This document shows, piece by piece, positions 33,535-42,058 of a stretch of 50,272 nucleotides of DNA (its first letter is position 1; each line of letters starts with the position of its first letter). The DNA comes from Anaerolineae bacterium (GTDB lineage: Bacteria; Chloroflexota; Anaerolineae; JAFGEY01). The stretch covers positions 1-50,272 of the forward strand of contig JAFGJF010000395.1 of the NCBI GenBank assembly GCA_016929205.1, read 5' to 3'. A model generated the notes under the pieces. The model searched no databases and was not told where the DNA came from. It was given only the letters and a program-made list of their open reading frames with translations. Made by a program: the position numbers and the translations under genes.

Positions 33535-34749
33535 ATGAGTCAAGAGCGTATTTCGCAGGACGAGGTCCGTGAGATCAACCAGGATGTGATTGACCTCGGT
33601 TTCGCCGAGGAAAAAGGGTTTGATGCGGCTAAGCTAGGAACGTGTATCCAGTGTGGCACGTGTAGTTCTTCTTGCCCCACTTATTTTGCCATGGATGTGC
33701 CTCCCCGCCAGTTGTGGCGCATGGTTTCGCTGGGGCTAAAAGAGGATATTGCCCGCTCCAGCACCTTTTGGCTGTGTACGGCATGCCATTCTTGCACCAT
33801 TCGCTGCCCACGCGGCATCTCCGTTTCCGACAGCATGCGCCAGATTCGTGAGTGGGTGATCCGCGAAGGCGTGCAAGAGGTGCCGCGTGCCCTGGATATG
33901 ATGAGCGAGATGATCGTCCAGTCGCACAATATGAAGGGGGATGATAACGAGTCCCGCCTGATCTGGAGCGCTAACCTGCCCGAAGGACTGGGCGAACTCA
34001 AGCGCCAGGCCGAGGTGCTGTGGTACGTGGGCTGCGTATCTTCTTTTTACCCGATGGCTTACCAGATCCCCCAGGCGATGGTGCAGATTTTGGGGCGCAG
34101 CGGCGTCGATTTTACGCTTCTCGGCGGCGAAGAGTGGTGCTGTGGGTTCCCGCTCTATACTGGCGGCATGGGTGACAGGATCAACGAGTTGGCTGCCCAC
34201 AATCTGGAACGGGTGCGCGCTACCGGAGCCAAGATCCTGGTTTCAACCTGCGCCTCGTGCTACCACACCTGGAAGCACATCTATCCCGAGATTCTCTCGG
34301 ATTTTCCTGAGGATTTGGAGGTCTTGCACGCCACGGAATATATGGCCCGACTGATCGAAAGCAAACAACTCAAACTCGGTCCGGTGGAACGCGTGGTGAC
34401 CTATCACGACCCCTGCGACCTGGGCAAGAGAAGCGGCATTTTTGACGAGCCGCGATACGTGCTTGAAAGCATTCCCGGCGTCGAACTGCGCGAGATGTCC
34501 AATCATCACCAGAATTCGCTCTGTTGTGGGGGTGGAGGTAACGTCGAGACGTTTTCGCCCGATACGGTGAACGAAGCCTCCCGGCGGCGGCTGCTGCAAG
34601 CCCAGGCTACAGGGGCCCAATACGTCGTCTCGGCTTGCCAGCAGTGTATGCGCACGTTGTTTAACGGCGCGCGGAAAAACAAGATTCGGGTGCGCGCCAT
34701 CGACCTGTCACAGATCGTATTGGAATCTGTTCAGAACGCAAAAAGCTAG
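33535..34749 (+). CDS. HdrC-HdrB fusion, heterodisulfide reductase-like
   Basis: The ATG at 33535 (404 residues) has GGAGGG just upstream; earlier in-frame codons add no conserved sequence. The N-terminal HdrC part has two [4Fe-4S] motifs, CIQCGTCSSSCP (about 37) and CTACHSCTIRCP (about 81). The HdrB part has two CCG domains: C-V-S-S near 168, WCCGFP (about 201) and CASC (about 241); then DPCDLGK (about 292), CCGGGG (about 330) and CQQC (about 369). These ligate the non-cubane clusters that reduce disulfides in HdrB. The organisation is like HdrD but without membrane parts. It is probably the disulfide- or thiol-reducing end of the complex. The physiological disulfide is unknown, since no CoM/CoB genes are present. 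Confidence 0.9.
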   Translation: MSQERISQDEVREINQDVIDLGFAEEKGFDAAKLGTCIQCGTCSSSCPTYFAMDVPPRQLWRMVSLGLKEDIARSSTFWLCTACHSCTIRCPRGISVSDSMRQIREWVIREGVQEVPRALDMMSEMIVQSHNMKGDDNESRLIWSANLPEGLGELKRQAEVLWYVGCVSSFYPMAYQIPQAMVQILGRSGVDFTLLGGEEWCCGFPLYTGGMGDRINELAAHNLERVRATGAKILVSTCASCYHTWKHIYPEILSDFPEDLEVLHATEYMARLIESKQLKLGPVERVVTYHDPCDLGKRSGIFDEPRYVLESIPGVELREMSNHHQNSLCCGGGGNVETFSPDTVNEASRRRLLQAQATGAQYVVSACQQCMRTLFNGARKNKIRVRAIDLSQIVLESVQNAKS

Positions 34750-34763
34750 AAAGGAAGGTTCAT

Positions 34764-35231
34764 ATGGCTTTTCTAAAAGCAAATGATATCGTCGAGTTGG
34801 CTATGCAATTGGAACAGAACGGCGAGGCGTACTATCGCGCTGTGGCTCAAAAGGCCAAAACGCCCGAGGTACAGGCGCTGTTTGAGGACCTGGCCGAACA
34901 AGAAGTGATGCACTATAAAATATTCTTCAAATTGTCCCAGTCCGTCAAAGAGAGCCCCATGATGACCGACGAAGAATGGGATGAATACATGAAATACCTG
35001 GAGGCGACGGTCCAGAGCGCATTTTTTGAAGGTACGGACAAAGCATTGGCGGCAGCCGAAGAAGCTGCGGATGAAAAAGAGGCGGTTCGCAAGGCGTTGA
35101 GTTTTGAAAAAGAGACGCTGCTGTTCTTTTATGATTTGCGAGATACCGTCCCTGCCGGGCACCGGGAATTTGTGGAAAAGGTTGCCGACGAAGAGAAAAA
35201 GCACATCCGGCGATTGGCCAAGATGTTGTAA
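34764..35231 (+). CDS. Ferritin-like / rubrerythrin-type di-iron protein
   Basis: This 155-residue four-helix-bundle protein carries the di-iron ligand pattern: E21 in the first helix, E47-x-x-H50 in the second, a glutamate in FEKETLLFF (about 113) and a fourth E-x-x-H in ADEEKKH near the C-terminus. It has no C-terminal rubredoxin domain, so it is the ferritin-like half of rubrerythrin only. In anaerobes these remove peroxide or store iron. It sits between hdrCB and hdrA with 14- and 35-nt gaps, so it may protect or supply the many Fe-S clusters. The exact role is inferred. Confidence 0.85.
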   Translation: MAFLKANDIVELAMQLEQNGEAYYRAVAQKAKTPEVQALFEDLAEQEVMHYKIFFKLSQSVKESPMMTDEEWDEYMKYLEATVQSAFFEGTDKALAAAEEAADEKEAVRKALSFEKETLLFFYDLRDTVPAGHREFVEKVADEEKKHIRRLAKML

Positions 35232-35266
35232 GTTGGTCCAGCGCATAACGCGTGGAGGCATATTGT

Positions 35267-38200
35267 ATGAACCAAGACAAACCCCGTATTGGTGTCTATG
35301 TGTGTATGTGTGGCAGCAACATTGCCGGCACGGTCGATGTGCCGGAGGTGACTGAGGCTGCCGGTAAGCTCAAGAATGTCGTCGTGGCCCGATACAACAA
35401 GTATACCTGTGCCGGGCCGGGACAGATGGGGATCAAAGAGGATATCGCCAAATATAATCTGAACCGGGTGGTCGTTTCGGCTTGTTCACCGCGCATGCAC
35501 GAGCGCACCTGGCGTGCTATGCTGGCCGATACCGGATTGAACCCCTATTTGCTCGAAGTGGCCAACCTGCGCGAGCACTGCTCCTGGGCGCACTCGGCCG
35601 GCGAGTTGACGACGCAAAAGGCCATTGATCTGGTAGCTGCTGCTGTGGAGCGCGTAGCCTGGCACGATCCGCTCTTTCCGCAGCGTGTGCCGGTCACCAA
35701 GGCGGCGATGGTCGTTGGCGGCGGCGTGGCGGGTATCCAGACCGCGCTGGATATTGCCCGTGCTGGCGTGCAGGTTTACCTCGTCGAGCGCGAGCCGTCG
35801 ATTGGCGGGCATATGGCCCAGCTTGACAAGACGTTCCCCACGCTGGACTGTTCAGCCTGTATCCTCACTCCTAAAATGGTGGACGCGGGAGGCCATCCCA
35901 ATATCCACCTGCTTAGCTATAGCGAAGTGGCCAAGGTGGACGGGTATATCGGCAACTTTAACGTCACCGTGCGCCGCAAAGCGCGTTACGTAGAAGAGAG
36001 TGCCTGTACTGGCTGCAGCGACTGCGCCAACGTCTGCCCGGTGACGGTGCCCAGTGAGTTCGAGCGTGGGCTGGCACAGCGCACGGCGATCTATCGCCCC
36101 TTTGCCCAGGCTGTGCCCAATACGTTTGTCATCGACAAGCGCGGCATCGCGCCCTGCAAAAACGCATGCCCGGCAGGCATTCACGTGCAGGGGTACGTGG
36201 CCTTGATCGCTGAAGGGCGTTTTCGCGAGGCCTACGATCTGATCCGCGAACGGATGCCCTTCCCGGGTGTGTGTGGGCGGGTGTGCCATCACCCATGTGA
36301 GGTCGCGTGCCGGCGAGGCGACAAAGACGATCCGGTCTCGATCGAATACCTGAAGCGTTTTGCCGCCGACTGGGTTGCGGCCCATCCCGAGGTCGAGTCG
36401 CCGCCCAAAGCCAGGGTGTTGCCCGATGAGAAACCACTGGAGGACAAAAAAGTGGCGATCATTGGTGCCGGTCCGGCCGGTTTGACGGCAGCGCGCGACC
36501 TGGCAGACGCGGGCGCGGCCTGTGACATTTTTGAGGCGCTTCCCGTTGCAGGTGGTATGATGGCCGTGGGCATCCCGCGCTATCGCCTGCCGCAAGACAT
36601 TTTACAACGCGAGATCGATGACATCGTTGCTTCTCCCAAGGTCGAGCTCTACTTGAATACGCCGGTCAAGCTGAGTGGTGAAGGGGACAAATCGGCCCCA
36701 AGTCTGGAGAGTTTGCAGCGCGGCTATGACGCCGTTTTTGTGGGCGTGGGCACGCACGGCAGTATGCGTATGCGCATCCCGGGCGAAGAGTTGAAAGGCG
36801 TCGTGCATGGCGCGCAGTATCTGCGCCAGCTCAACCTGGCTCAGTTGCAAGGCAAGGACGATCAACTTCCAGAGGTTGGCAAACACGTCGTCATCGTCGG
36901 TGGCGGCAACGTGGCCATCGATTCGGCGATGACGGCACGGCGCGTTGGCGCGGAAAAGGTCACGATCCTCTATCGTCGCACCCGTGCCGAGATGCCGGCT
37001 AACGATTGGGAGATCGCCGAGGCCGAAGAAGAGGGCATCGAGTTTTATTTCCTGGCCACGCCGATCGAAATCCTGGGCAAGGGGGATGTGCTGGCGGCAG
37101 TCAGATGCCAGCGGATGAAGCTGGGCGAGCCGGACGAAAGCGGTCGGAGGCGACCGGTGCCAATCGAGGGTGATGTCTTTGACTTGCCGGTCGACACGGT
37201 GATTATGGCCATCGGCCAGACGCTCGAAGACGAGATCGTCGGTGTCGCGCGCACCCGGCGCGGCTGGATCGTGACCGATCCGGTGACGTTACAAACCAAT
37301 GTGCCAAGCGTCTTTGCTGGCGGCGATGCGGTCAGCGGTCCGGCGTCGGTGGTTGAGGCCGTCGGCGCGGGGCACCGCGCGTTCGAGTCGATCAAGCGCT
37401 ACTTGATGGGCGAAGAACTGACTGCTAATCGTCCGGACTTGAACGTTGGGCCGATCGATACGTCCGATATCGATTATTACGATCCCGCTGAATGGGATCG
37501 TGCTTCTCGCGCCCAGATGGCGCATCGCGCGGTCGCAGAGCGAACGGGATTTGACGAGGTTGCTCTGGGATTTGACGAGGTCCAGGCCATTGCCGAGGCC
37601 AAGCGCTGTCTCTCGTGTGGGGTGTGTTCCGAGTGCATGGCCTGCGTCAATGTTTGTGGGGCCGGGGCGGTCAACCACGAGATGAAAGAAGAACTGATCG
37701 ACGTCGACGTGGGTGCGATTGTCGTTGCCACCGGTTTTGACACCTGGGATCCCACGCCGATGCTCGAATATGGATACGGTGTCTATCCCGAGGTGTATAC
37801 CGGGCTAGAGATCGAACGGTTGTCCAATGCTTCTGGGCCGACCGGCGGCGAGATCGTGATGCGCAATGGCGAGAAACCCAGGCGCGTTGCCCTGATGCAC
37901 TGTGTGGGCAGCCGGGACGAGCATTACCAGCCGTACTGTTCGCGCATCTGCTGCATGTATTCGCTCAAGCTGGCCCACCTGATCGAGGAAAAGACACATG
38001 CCGAGGTGTTCGAGTTTTATATGGACATGCGCACCTTTGGCAAAGGGTACGAAGAATTCTACGAGCGGGTCCAGCGCGAAGGCGTGGTGATGGTGCGCGG
38101 CCGTGGGGCGCAAGTGATGTCCGACGGAGAGCGCTTGATCGTCCGTGCAGAAGACACAGACTTGGGCCGCCCGATCAACCTGCCGGTGGATATGGTCGTG

Positions 38201-38698
38201 CTGGCAACTGCGGTCGTGCCCTCTGCTGGTGCCGAAAAAGTGGCCCATACACTGCATGTGACCCGCGACAAGGACGGCTTTTTCCTGGAAGCGCATCCCA
38301 AGCTGCGTCCGGTCGACAGCAATACGGATGGCATCTATTTGGCCGGTGCGTGCCAGGCCCCACGCGACATTCCTGATACTGTGGCCCACGCCAGCGCAGC
38401 AGCATCGCAGGCGCTTGGTCTGCTCAGCCAAGAATATGTCGAGGTCGTGCCAACGGTGGCTGAGGTGCGCACGCTGCACTGTGTCGGTTGTGGTTTATGT
38501 GTGGATGTGTGTCCCTATGGCGCACCCAGTCTGGTCGAAAACCGGGGCAGGATGATCGCCGAGATCAATGAGGCGTTGTGCAAAGGGTGCGGGTTGTGTG
38601 TGGCTGGCTGCCGCGGCAAGGCGATCTCGCTGCGCGGTTTTACGGACACGCAGATTCTGACCCAGATGGAAGCGCTGCTTCAGTTGGACTGGGCATAA
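35267..38698 (+). CDS. hdrA: HdrA-like flavoprotein with inserted GltD/NfnB-type NAD(P)H module
   Basis: The ATG at 35267 has GGAGG 9 nt upstream (1143 residues). An HdrA N-terminus (VYVCMCGSNI; FAD loop VVGGGVAG near 147; [4Fe-4S] CTGCSDCANVCP near 247) is interrupted at about 295-715 by a complete GltD/NfnB-like unit. That unit has Fe-S cysteines in CKNACPAG and CGRVCHHPCEVACRR, an FAD loop IIGAGPAGL (about 396), an NAD(P)H loop IVGGGNVAID (about 540) and a GGDAVSGPA flavin motif. HdrA then resumes with CLSCGVCSECMACVNVC (about 778), the HdrA-specific YCSRICCMY (about 889) and two C-terminal ferredoxin motifs (about 1071 and 1105). Two FADs and at least five Fe-S sites are expected. HdrA is the flavin-based electron bifurcator; the insert could let NADPH feed it directly. 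Confidence 0.92.
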   Translation: MNQDKPRIGVYVCMCGSNIAGTVDVPEVTEAAGKLKNVVVARYNKYTCAGPGQMGIKEDIAKYNLNRVVVSACSPRMHERTWRAMLADTGLNPYLLEVANLREHCSWAHSAGELTTQKAIDLVAAAVERVAWHDPLFPQRVPVTKAAMVVGGGVAGIQTALDIARAGVQVYLVEREPSIGGHMAQLDKTFPTLDCSACILTPKMVDAGGHPNIHLLSYSEVAKVDGYIGNFNVTVRRKARYVEESACTGCSDCANVCPVTVPSEFERGLAQRTAIYRPFAQAVPNTFVIDKRGIAPCKNACPAGIHVQGYVALIAEGRFREAYDLIRERMPFPGVCGRVCHHPCEVACRRGDKDDPVSIEYLKRFAADWVAAHPEVESPPKARVLPDEKPLEDKKVAIIGAGPAGLTAARDLADAGAACDIFEALPVAGGMMAVGIPRYRLPQDILQREIDDIVASPKVELYLNTPVKLSGEGDKSAPSLESLQRGYDAVFVGVGTHGSMRMRIPGEELKGVVHGAQYLRQLNLAQLQGKDDQLPEVGKHVVIVGGGNVAIDSAMTARRVGAEKVTILYRRTRAEMPANDWEIAEAEEEGIEFYFLATPIEILGKGDVLAAVRCQRMKLGEPDESGRRRPVPIEGDVFDLPVDTVIMAIGQTLEDEIVGVARTRRGWIVTDPVTLQTNVPSVFAGGDAVSGPASVVEAVGAGHRAFESIKRYLMGEELTANRPDLNVGPIDTSDIDYYDPAEWDRASRAQMAHRAVAERTGFDEVALGFDEVQAIAEAKRCLSCGVCSECMACVNVCGAGAVNHEMKEELIDVDVGAIVVATGFDTWDPTPMLEYGYGVYPEVYTGLEIERLSNASGPTGGEIVMRNGEKPRRVALMHCVGSRDEHYQPYCSRICCMYSLKLAHLIEEKTHAEVFEFYMDMRTFGKGYEEFYERVQREGVVMVRGRGAQVMSDGERLIVRAEDTDLGRPINLPVDMVVLATAVVPSAGAEKVAHTLHVTRDKDGFFLEAHPKLRPVDSNTDGIYLAGACQAPRDIPDTVAHASAAASQALGLLSQEYVEVVPTVAEVRTLHCVGCGLCVDVCPYGAPSLVENRGRMIAEINEALCKGCGLCVAGCRGKAISLRGFTDTQILTQMEALLQLDWA

Positions 38699-38708
38699 AG
38701 GAGTTTCA

Positions 38709-39188
38709 ATGGTATCTGAAAACACGTTTGAGCCCAAAATCGTTGGTTTTTTGTGCAACTGGTGTAGTTATGCCGGGGCTGACCTGGCTGGCACCAGCCG
38801 GACCAGCTATCCACAAAACGTGCGTATCATTCGCGTTCCCTGCTCGGGTCGTGTCGATCCGCTATTTGTGATCAAGGCCTTTCAGGACGGGGCGGATGGC
38901 GTGATGGTGCTGGGATGCCACCCTGGCGATTGCCATTACCAGCAGGGAAACTATTTTGCACAGCGCCGCTACGCGCTGATGCATCGCCTGATCGAGTTCG
39001 TCGGTCTGGAATCCGGGCGCTTGTTTGTCGAGTGGGTCTCGGCATCGGAAGGGAAAAAGTTTGCCGAGGTCGTGACAGCGTTTACCGAGACAGTACGCAA
39101 GCTGGGGCCGGCGCCGCTCAAGCAATCCCGGAAAGCCAAGTCTCCCCTCTACGTTGCAGAGCCTGCGGGACAGGAGGTAGTTGCATGA
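38709..39188 (+). CDS. flxD: MvhD/FlxD-like [2Fe-2S] electron-transfer subunit
   Basis: This 159-residue protein matches MvhD, the hydrogenase delta subunit that links MvhAG or FlxABC to HdrA. Conserved cysteines are C16 and C19 (LCNWCSYAGAD), C45 (PCSGRVD), C70 and C75 (GCHPGDCHY), which hold the [2Fe-2S] cluster. It follows hdrA after 10 nt and overlaps the next start as ATGA, consistent with one complex. No hydrogenase gene is present, so NAD(P)H oxidation via FlxA is the more likely electron source. Confidence 0.9.
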   Translation: MVSENTFEPKIVGFLCNWCSYAGADLAGTSRTSYPQNVRIIRVPCSGRVDPLFVIKAFQDGADGVMVLGCHPGDCHYQQGNYFAQRRYALMHRLIEFVGLESGRLFVEWVSASEGKKFAEVVTAFTETVRKLGPAPLKQSRKAKSPLYVAEPAGQEVVA

Positions 39189-40051
39189 GTGTGATGGAAG
39201 AACAGATCCGCAGTGCAGCGCGACAATACCTGGAAAACGGTGACGTCTCGTTTGTCATCGGTTACGAACGCGGCCCGCGCGGAGCCGTGCGCCCGGCATT
39301 TATCTATGAGGCTGATGACGTGGACCGATTGGTGTGGGGACCGGATTGCAATCTCGATCTGGTGACCTATTTGCACAACCACAAGTATTCGCCTCGCCGC
39401 GGTGTGCCTGCACCCACCGTCGGGATCGTCGTGAGGCCATGCGATGCGCGCGCCCTCAATCTGTTGTTGTACGAACAGCAGATTGAGCGGAAAAATGTCA
39501 AGGCTATCGGCCTGACGTGTGCGGGAACCGAGATCAATGGCCAGCCGAGGCTGGCGTGCCAGTTTTGTACTGAGCGCGTGCCGGTCGTCTATGACGTCTT
39601 GATCGAGGCGGACGACCAAGTCCAGGTGCCTGCTGAACAGGACGACTATGCCGATATCGTCGAGATGGATGGCTGGACACCTGCTGAGCGGCTCGCATAT
39701 TGGGCCAAGGAATTCGACCGCTGTATTCGCTGCTACGCGTGTCGTCAAGCGTGCCCCGGTTGTTACTGCTTTGAGTGTGTGGCCGAACAAGTGGATCCCC
39801 ATTGGACGAGCATTGCGCTTGAACTGCCGGAAAAGACCTTTTTTCACGTGATGCGTGCTTTTCACCTGGCGGGGCGATGCGTGGGGTGCGACGCCTGTGA
39901 GGCGGTGTGTCCAATGGACATCCCGCTGAGTAAGCTGAACCGTAAGCTGGCCAAAGAGGTGGAGTCGTTGTTTGGCTATCGCACCGGTGACGATCCCGAA
40001 ACTGCGCCGCCGCTGGCGACATTTAATCCTGATGAACGGCTGCGATTGTAA
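39185..40051 (+). CDS. flxC: FlxC-like iron-sulfur subunit (FrhB/HydB-related)
   Basis: The ATG at 39185 overlaps the FlxD stop (288 residues). An N-terminal alpha/beta domain includes VVRPCDARALNLL, the C-D-A motif of hydrogenase/dehydrogenase beta subunits. The C-terminal dicluster region has CIRCYACRQACPGCYC (about 179) and CVGCDACEAVCP (about 232), enough for two [4Fe-4S] clusters. This resembles FlxC/FlxB proteins of Desulfovibrio FlxABCD-HdrABC and sulfhydrogenase beta subunits. It would pass electrons from FlxA to FlxD/HdrA. Assignment to FlxC rather than FlxB is by order only. Confidence 0.8.
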   Translation: MSVMEEQIRSAARQYLENGDVSFVIGYERGPRGAVRPAFIYEADDVDRLVWGPDCNLDLVTYLHNHKYSPRRGVPAPTVGIVVRPCDARALNLLLYEQQIERKNVKAIGLTCAGTEINGQPRLACQFCTERVPVVYDVLIEADDQVQVPAEQDDYADIVEMDGWTPAERLAYWAKEFDRCIRCYACRQACPGCYCFECVAEQVDPHWTSIALELPEKTFFHVMRAFHLAGRCVGCDACEAVCPMDIPLSKLNRKLAKEVESLFGYRTGDDPETAPPLATFNPDERLRL

Positions 40052-40064
40052 TGGAGGGTGAGGA

Positions 40065-41084
40065 ATGAAGGTACTGACACAAGTGCAACTCGATGACTGG
40101 CTGGACACCTTGGCTGAAAAGCTCACCCTGGTCGCGCCGGTAAAGGTGCAAGACAAGCTTTTCTACAAGCAGGTCAAGGGCGGCAATGGCGAGCGTCCCT
40201 CATCTGCCATTGCCTGGGGATTCGAGCGCACGGATATGTCGCCCAAGACGTGGCTTTTTCCGGCTACAGAGCCCATTCTGACCATCGAACAGGGCGACGA
40301 GGTCAAAATCGATGACGTGCCTGCGCCCGAACCAACGGTCGTCTTTGGGGTGCGGCCTTGCGACGCACGGGGCACGCTGGCCATCGACGCGCTCTTTTTA
40401 AACAAGGACCCCAGCGACGGGCAGTATGCCCGCCACCGCGAGGCAACAACTTTGATCGGGTTAGCCTGCCCCCAGATGTGGGCAAGCTGTTTCTGCACCG
40501 TCGTCGGCGGCGCGCCCGATAGCACCGAGGGACTGGATATGTTGTTGTCTGAGATTGATGATGGGTATGTGGTTCAGGTTGTCAGCGAAAAGGGAGCCAA
40601 ATTGGCTGCCGGTATGCCTGGACAGGACCAAGATGTTGAATTGCCGGCGCCTAAACTGGCAGAAGGATTGCCGACGCTTCGTCCCAGTGCGGAGTGGAAA
40701 ACCAAGTTTGATGACGTTTTCTGGCAACGAGTGAGCGATCGCTGTTTGAGCTGCCGGACTTGTACGTTTGTCTGCCCGACTTGTCGTTGTTTCGACGTGC
40801 GCGACGAGGTCGTCTCACGACAGCCTGGCCGCCAGGTGTTTGAGCGTCTGCGAGCCTGGGATGCGTGTACGTCGTCAGCGTACCGGCGCATCGCCGGTGG
40901 GCATAATCCACGTGCGACGTTACAATTGCGTTTGCGCAATCGCTTTTATTGCAAGTTTATGTACTATCCCGATGATTTTGGTCCTTTGGGCTGCGTGGGA
41001 TGTGGACGCTGCATTGATGCCTGCCCGGTAAATATCGATATCTTGGAAGTGATTGCCGGTGTAGAGACATTGATGGAAACGTAA
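40065..41084 (+). CDS. flxB: FlxB-like iron-sulfur subunit (sulfhydrogenase beta / AsrA-related)
   Basis: This 339-residue protein has a VFGVRPCDARGTLAI motif (about 86-100), as in HydB/AsrA-type subunits. Two [4Fe-4S] motifs follow at the C-terminal side, CLSCRTCTFVCPTCRC (about 226) and CVGCGRCIDACPVNI (about 309), plus cysteines in PQMWASCFCT. The GGAGG-type site (TGGAGGGTGAGG) precedes the ATG. Together with the neighbouring FlxC-like and FlxA-like proteins it makes the NAD(P)H-dehydrogenase arm of the Flx-Hdr complex. It is paralogous to the preceding gene at the level of overall plan. Confidence 0.82.
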   Translation: MKVLTQVQLDDWLDTLAEKLTLVAPVKVQDKLFYKQVKGGNGERPSSAIAWGFERTDMSPKTWLFPATEPILTIEQGDEVKIDDVPAPEPTVVFGVRPCDARGTLAIDALFLNKDPSDGQYARHREATTLIGLACPQMWASCFCTVVGGAPDSTEGLDMLLSEIDDGYVVQVVSEKGAKLAAGMPGQDQDVELPAPKLAEGLPTLRPSAEWKTKFDDVFWQRVSDRCLSCRTCTFVCPTCRCFDVRDEVVSRQPGRQVFERLRAWDACTSSAYRRIAGGHNPRATLQLRLRNRFYCKFMYYPDDFGPLGCVGCGRCIDACPVNIDILEVIAGVETLMET

Positions 41085-41102
41085 GGACGGTGCGACGCGG
41101 CA

Positions 41103-42029
41103 ATGTCATCTCGTAAAGGGGCTCGTTTTTCTGGCATATGTGGGCTACCCCGGTACGACACTGGGGGCATATGGCTCAAGGGCAACACGCATATCCACAG
41201 CACGGCATCGGATGGAGGAAAGCGTTTTTCCGAATTGGCCTATATGTACGCTGAGGCTGGATATGACTTTTTGTTCCGCACCGATCACTGGGTGGCTTCC
41301 AACGTCGCTGCTGAGGCAGAGGATGCACCGCTCCTGTGGTTGGATGGGATCGAATTGCATGGCCGAGACGATAGCGATGCATTTTATCACGTCGTCTGTC
41401 TGGGCACGGTCGTGGGGCTTGAACGAGACATGGGGCTGTTTGCCGCGATGGACGCTGCGCGAGAGCAGGGGTGCCTGATCATCCTGGCGCATCCTCACTG
41501 GACGGGTAATTCCTTTGAGGATGCTTTGCGTCACACGTTTGATGGGGTCGAGGTGTACAATCACGTCTGCCAATGGTTGAACGGCAAGGGAGATAGCCGT
41601 CCTTATTGGAGTGCTATGTTAAAGCGGCGGCCTGACGTACTGGGTTTGGCTGTCGACGATGCGCATATCCGGCCTGAACATCCTGGTTGGAATGGCGGAT
41701 GGGTGATGATCAATGTGCCTGAACGTTCAAAGGATGCCATTCAAACGGGCATTCGTGCGGGCAACTTTTACTCAACCTGTGGCCCGGATTTTTACTCGAT
41801 CCAATATGACGGAGACCGGGTCGAGGTGAGCTGTTCAGCCGTGCAATTTGTCCGCCTGGTGGGACCCGCCGACTTGGGAAAACGGATCGGCGCCTATGAT
41901 GGATCGCTGGTGACAGAGGCAGGTTTTCAAGTGCCTGGCGAGTGGTCCTATGCCTATCTTGAAATCGAGGATGAACGGGGCCGCTGTGCGTGGACGAATT
42001 CACTTTTTGTAGCCGATTCACAAGTCTAG
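41103..42029 (+). CDS. PHP-domain phosphoesterase-like protein
   Basis: This 308-residue protein has the PHP metal motifs: NTHIHSTASDGG (H30, H32, D37), TDHW (about 59-62), AHPHW (about 124-128) and D-D-A-H (about 182-185). These form the trinuclear metal site used for phosphoester hydrolysis in histidinol phosphatase, PolX and related enzymes. A C-terminal beta-rich domain (about 210-308) is attached. It lies between flxB and flxA with 18- and 29-nt gaps, so it is cotranscribed with the redox genes although it has no evident redox role. A phosphatase for a phosphorylated cofactor or thiol is possible. The substrate is unknown. Confidence 0.85.
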   Translation: MSSRKGARFSGICGLPRYDTGGIWLKGNTHIHSTASDGGKRFSELAYMYAEAGYDFLFRTDHWVASNVAAEAEDAPLLWLDGIELHGRDDSDAFYHVVCLGTVVGLERDMGLFAAMDAAREQGCLIILAHPHWTGNSFEDALRHTFDGVEVYNHVCQWLNGKGDSRPYWSAMLKRRPDVLGLAVDDAHIRPEHPGWNGGWVMINVPERSKDAIQTGIRAGNFYSTCGPDFYSIQYDGDRVEVSCSAVQFVRLVGPADLGKRIGAYDGSLVTEAGFQVPGEWSYAYLEIEDERGRCAWTNSLFVADSQV

Positions 42030-42058
42030 CGACATTCTATTTGTGAGGTGTATCTATT

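Noticed and set aside
35267..38698. HdrA-GltD fusion as an assembly or frameshift artefact
   Set aside because: The reading frame is continuous, the Fe-S motifs on both sides of the insert are intact, and the HdrA part resumes correctly after the insert.
39149..40156. Minus-strand open frame (about 335 codons) opposite flxC
   Set aside because: The plus strand carries a conserved iron-sulfur protein with complete cysteine motifs; the antisense frame has none.
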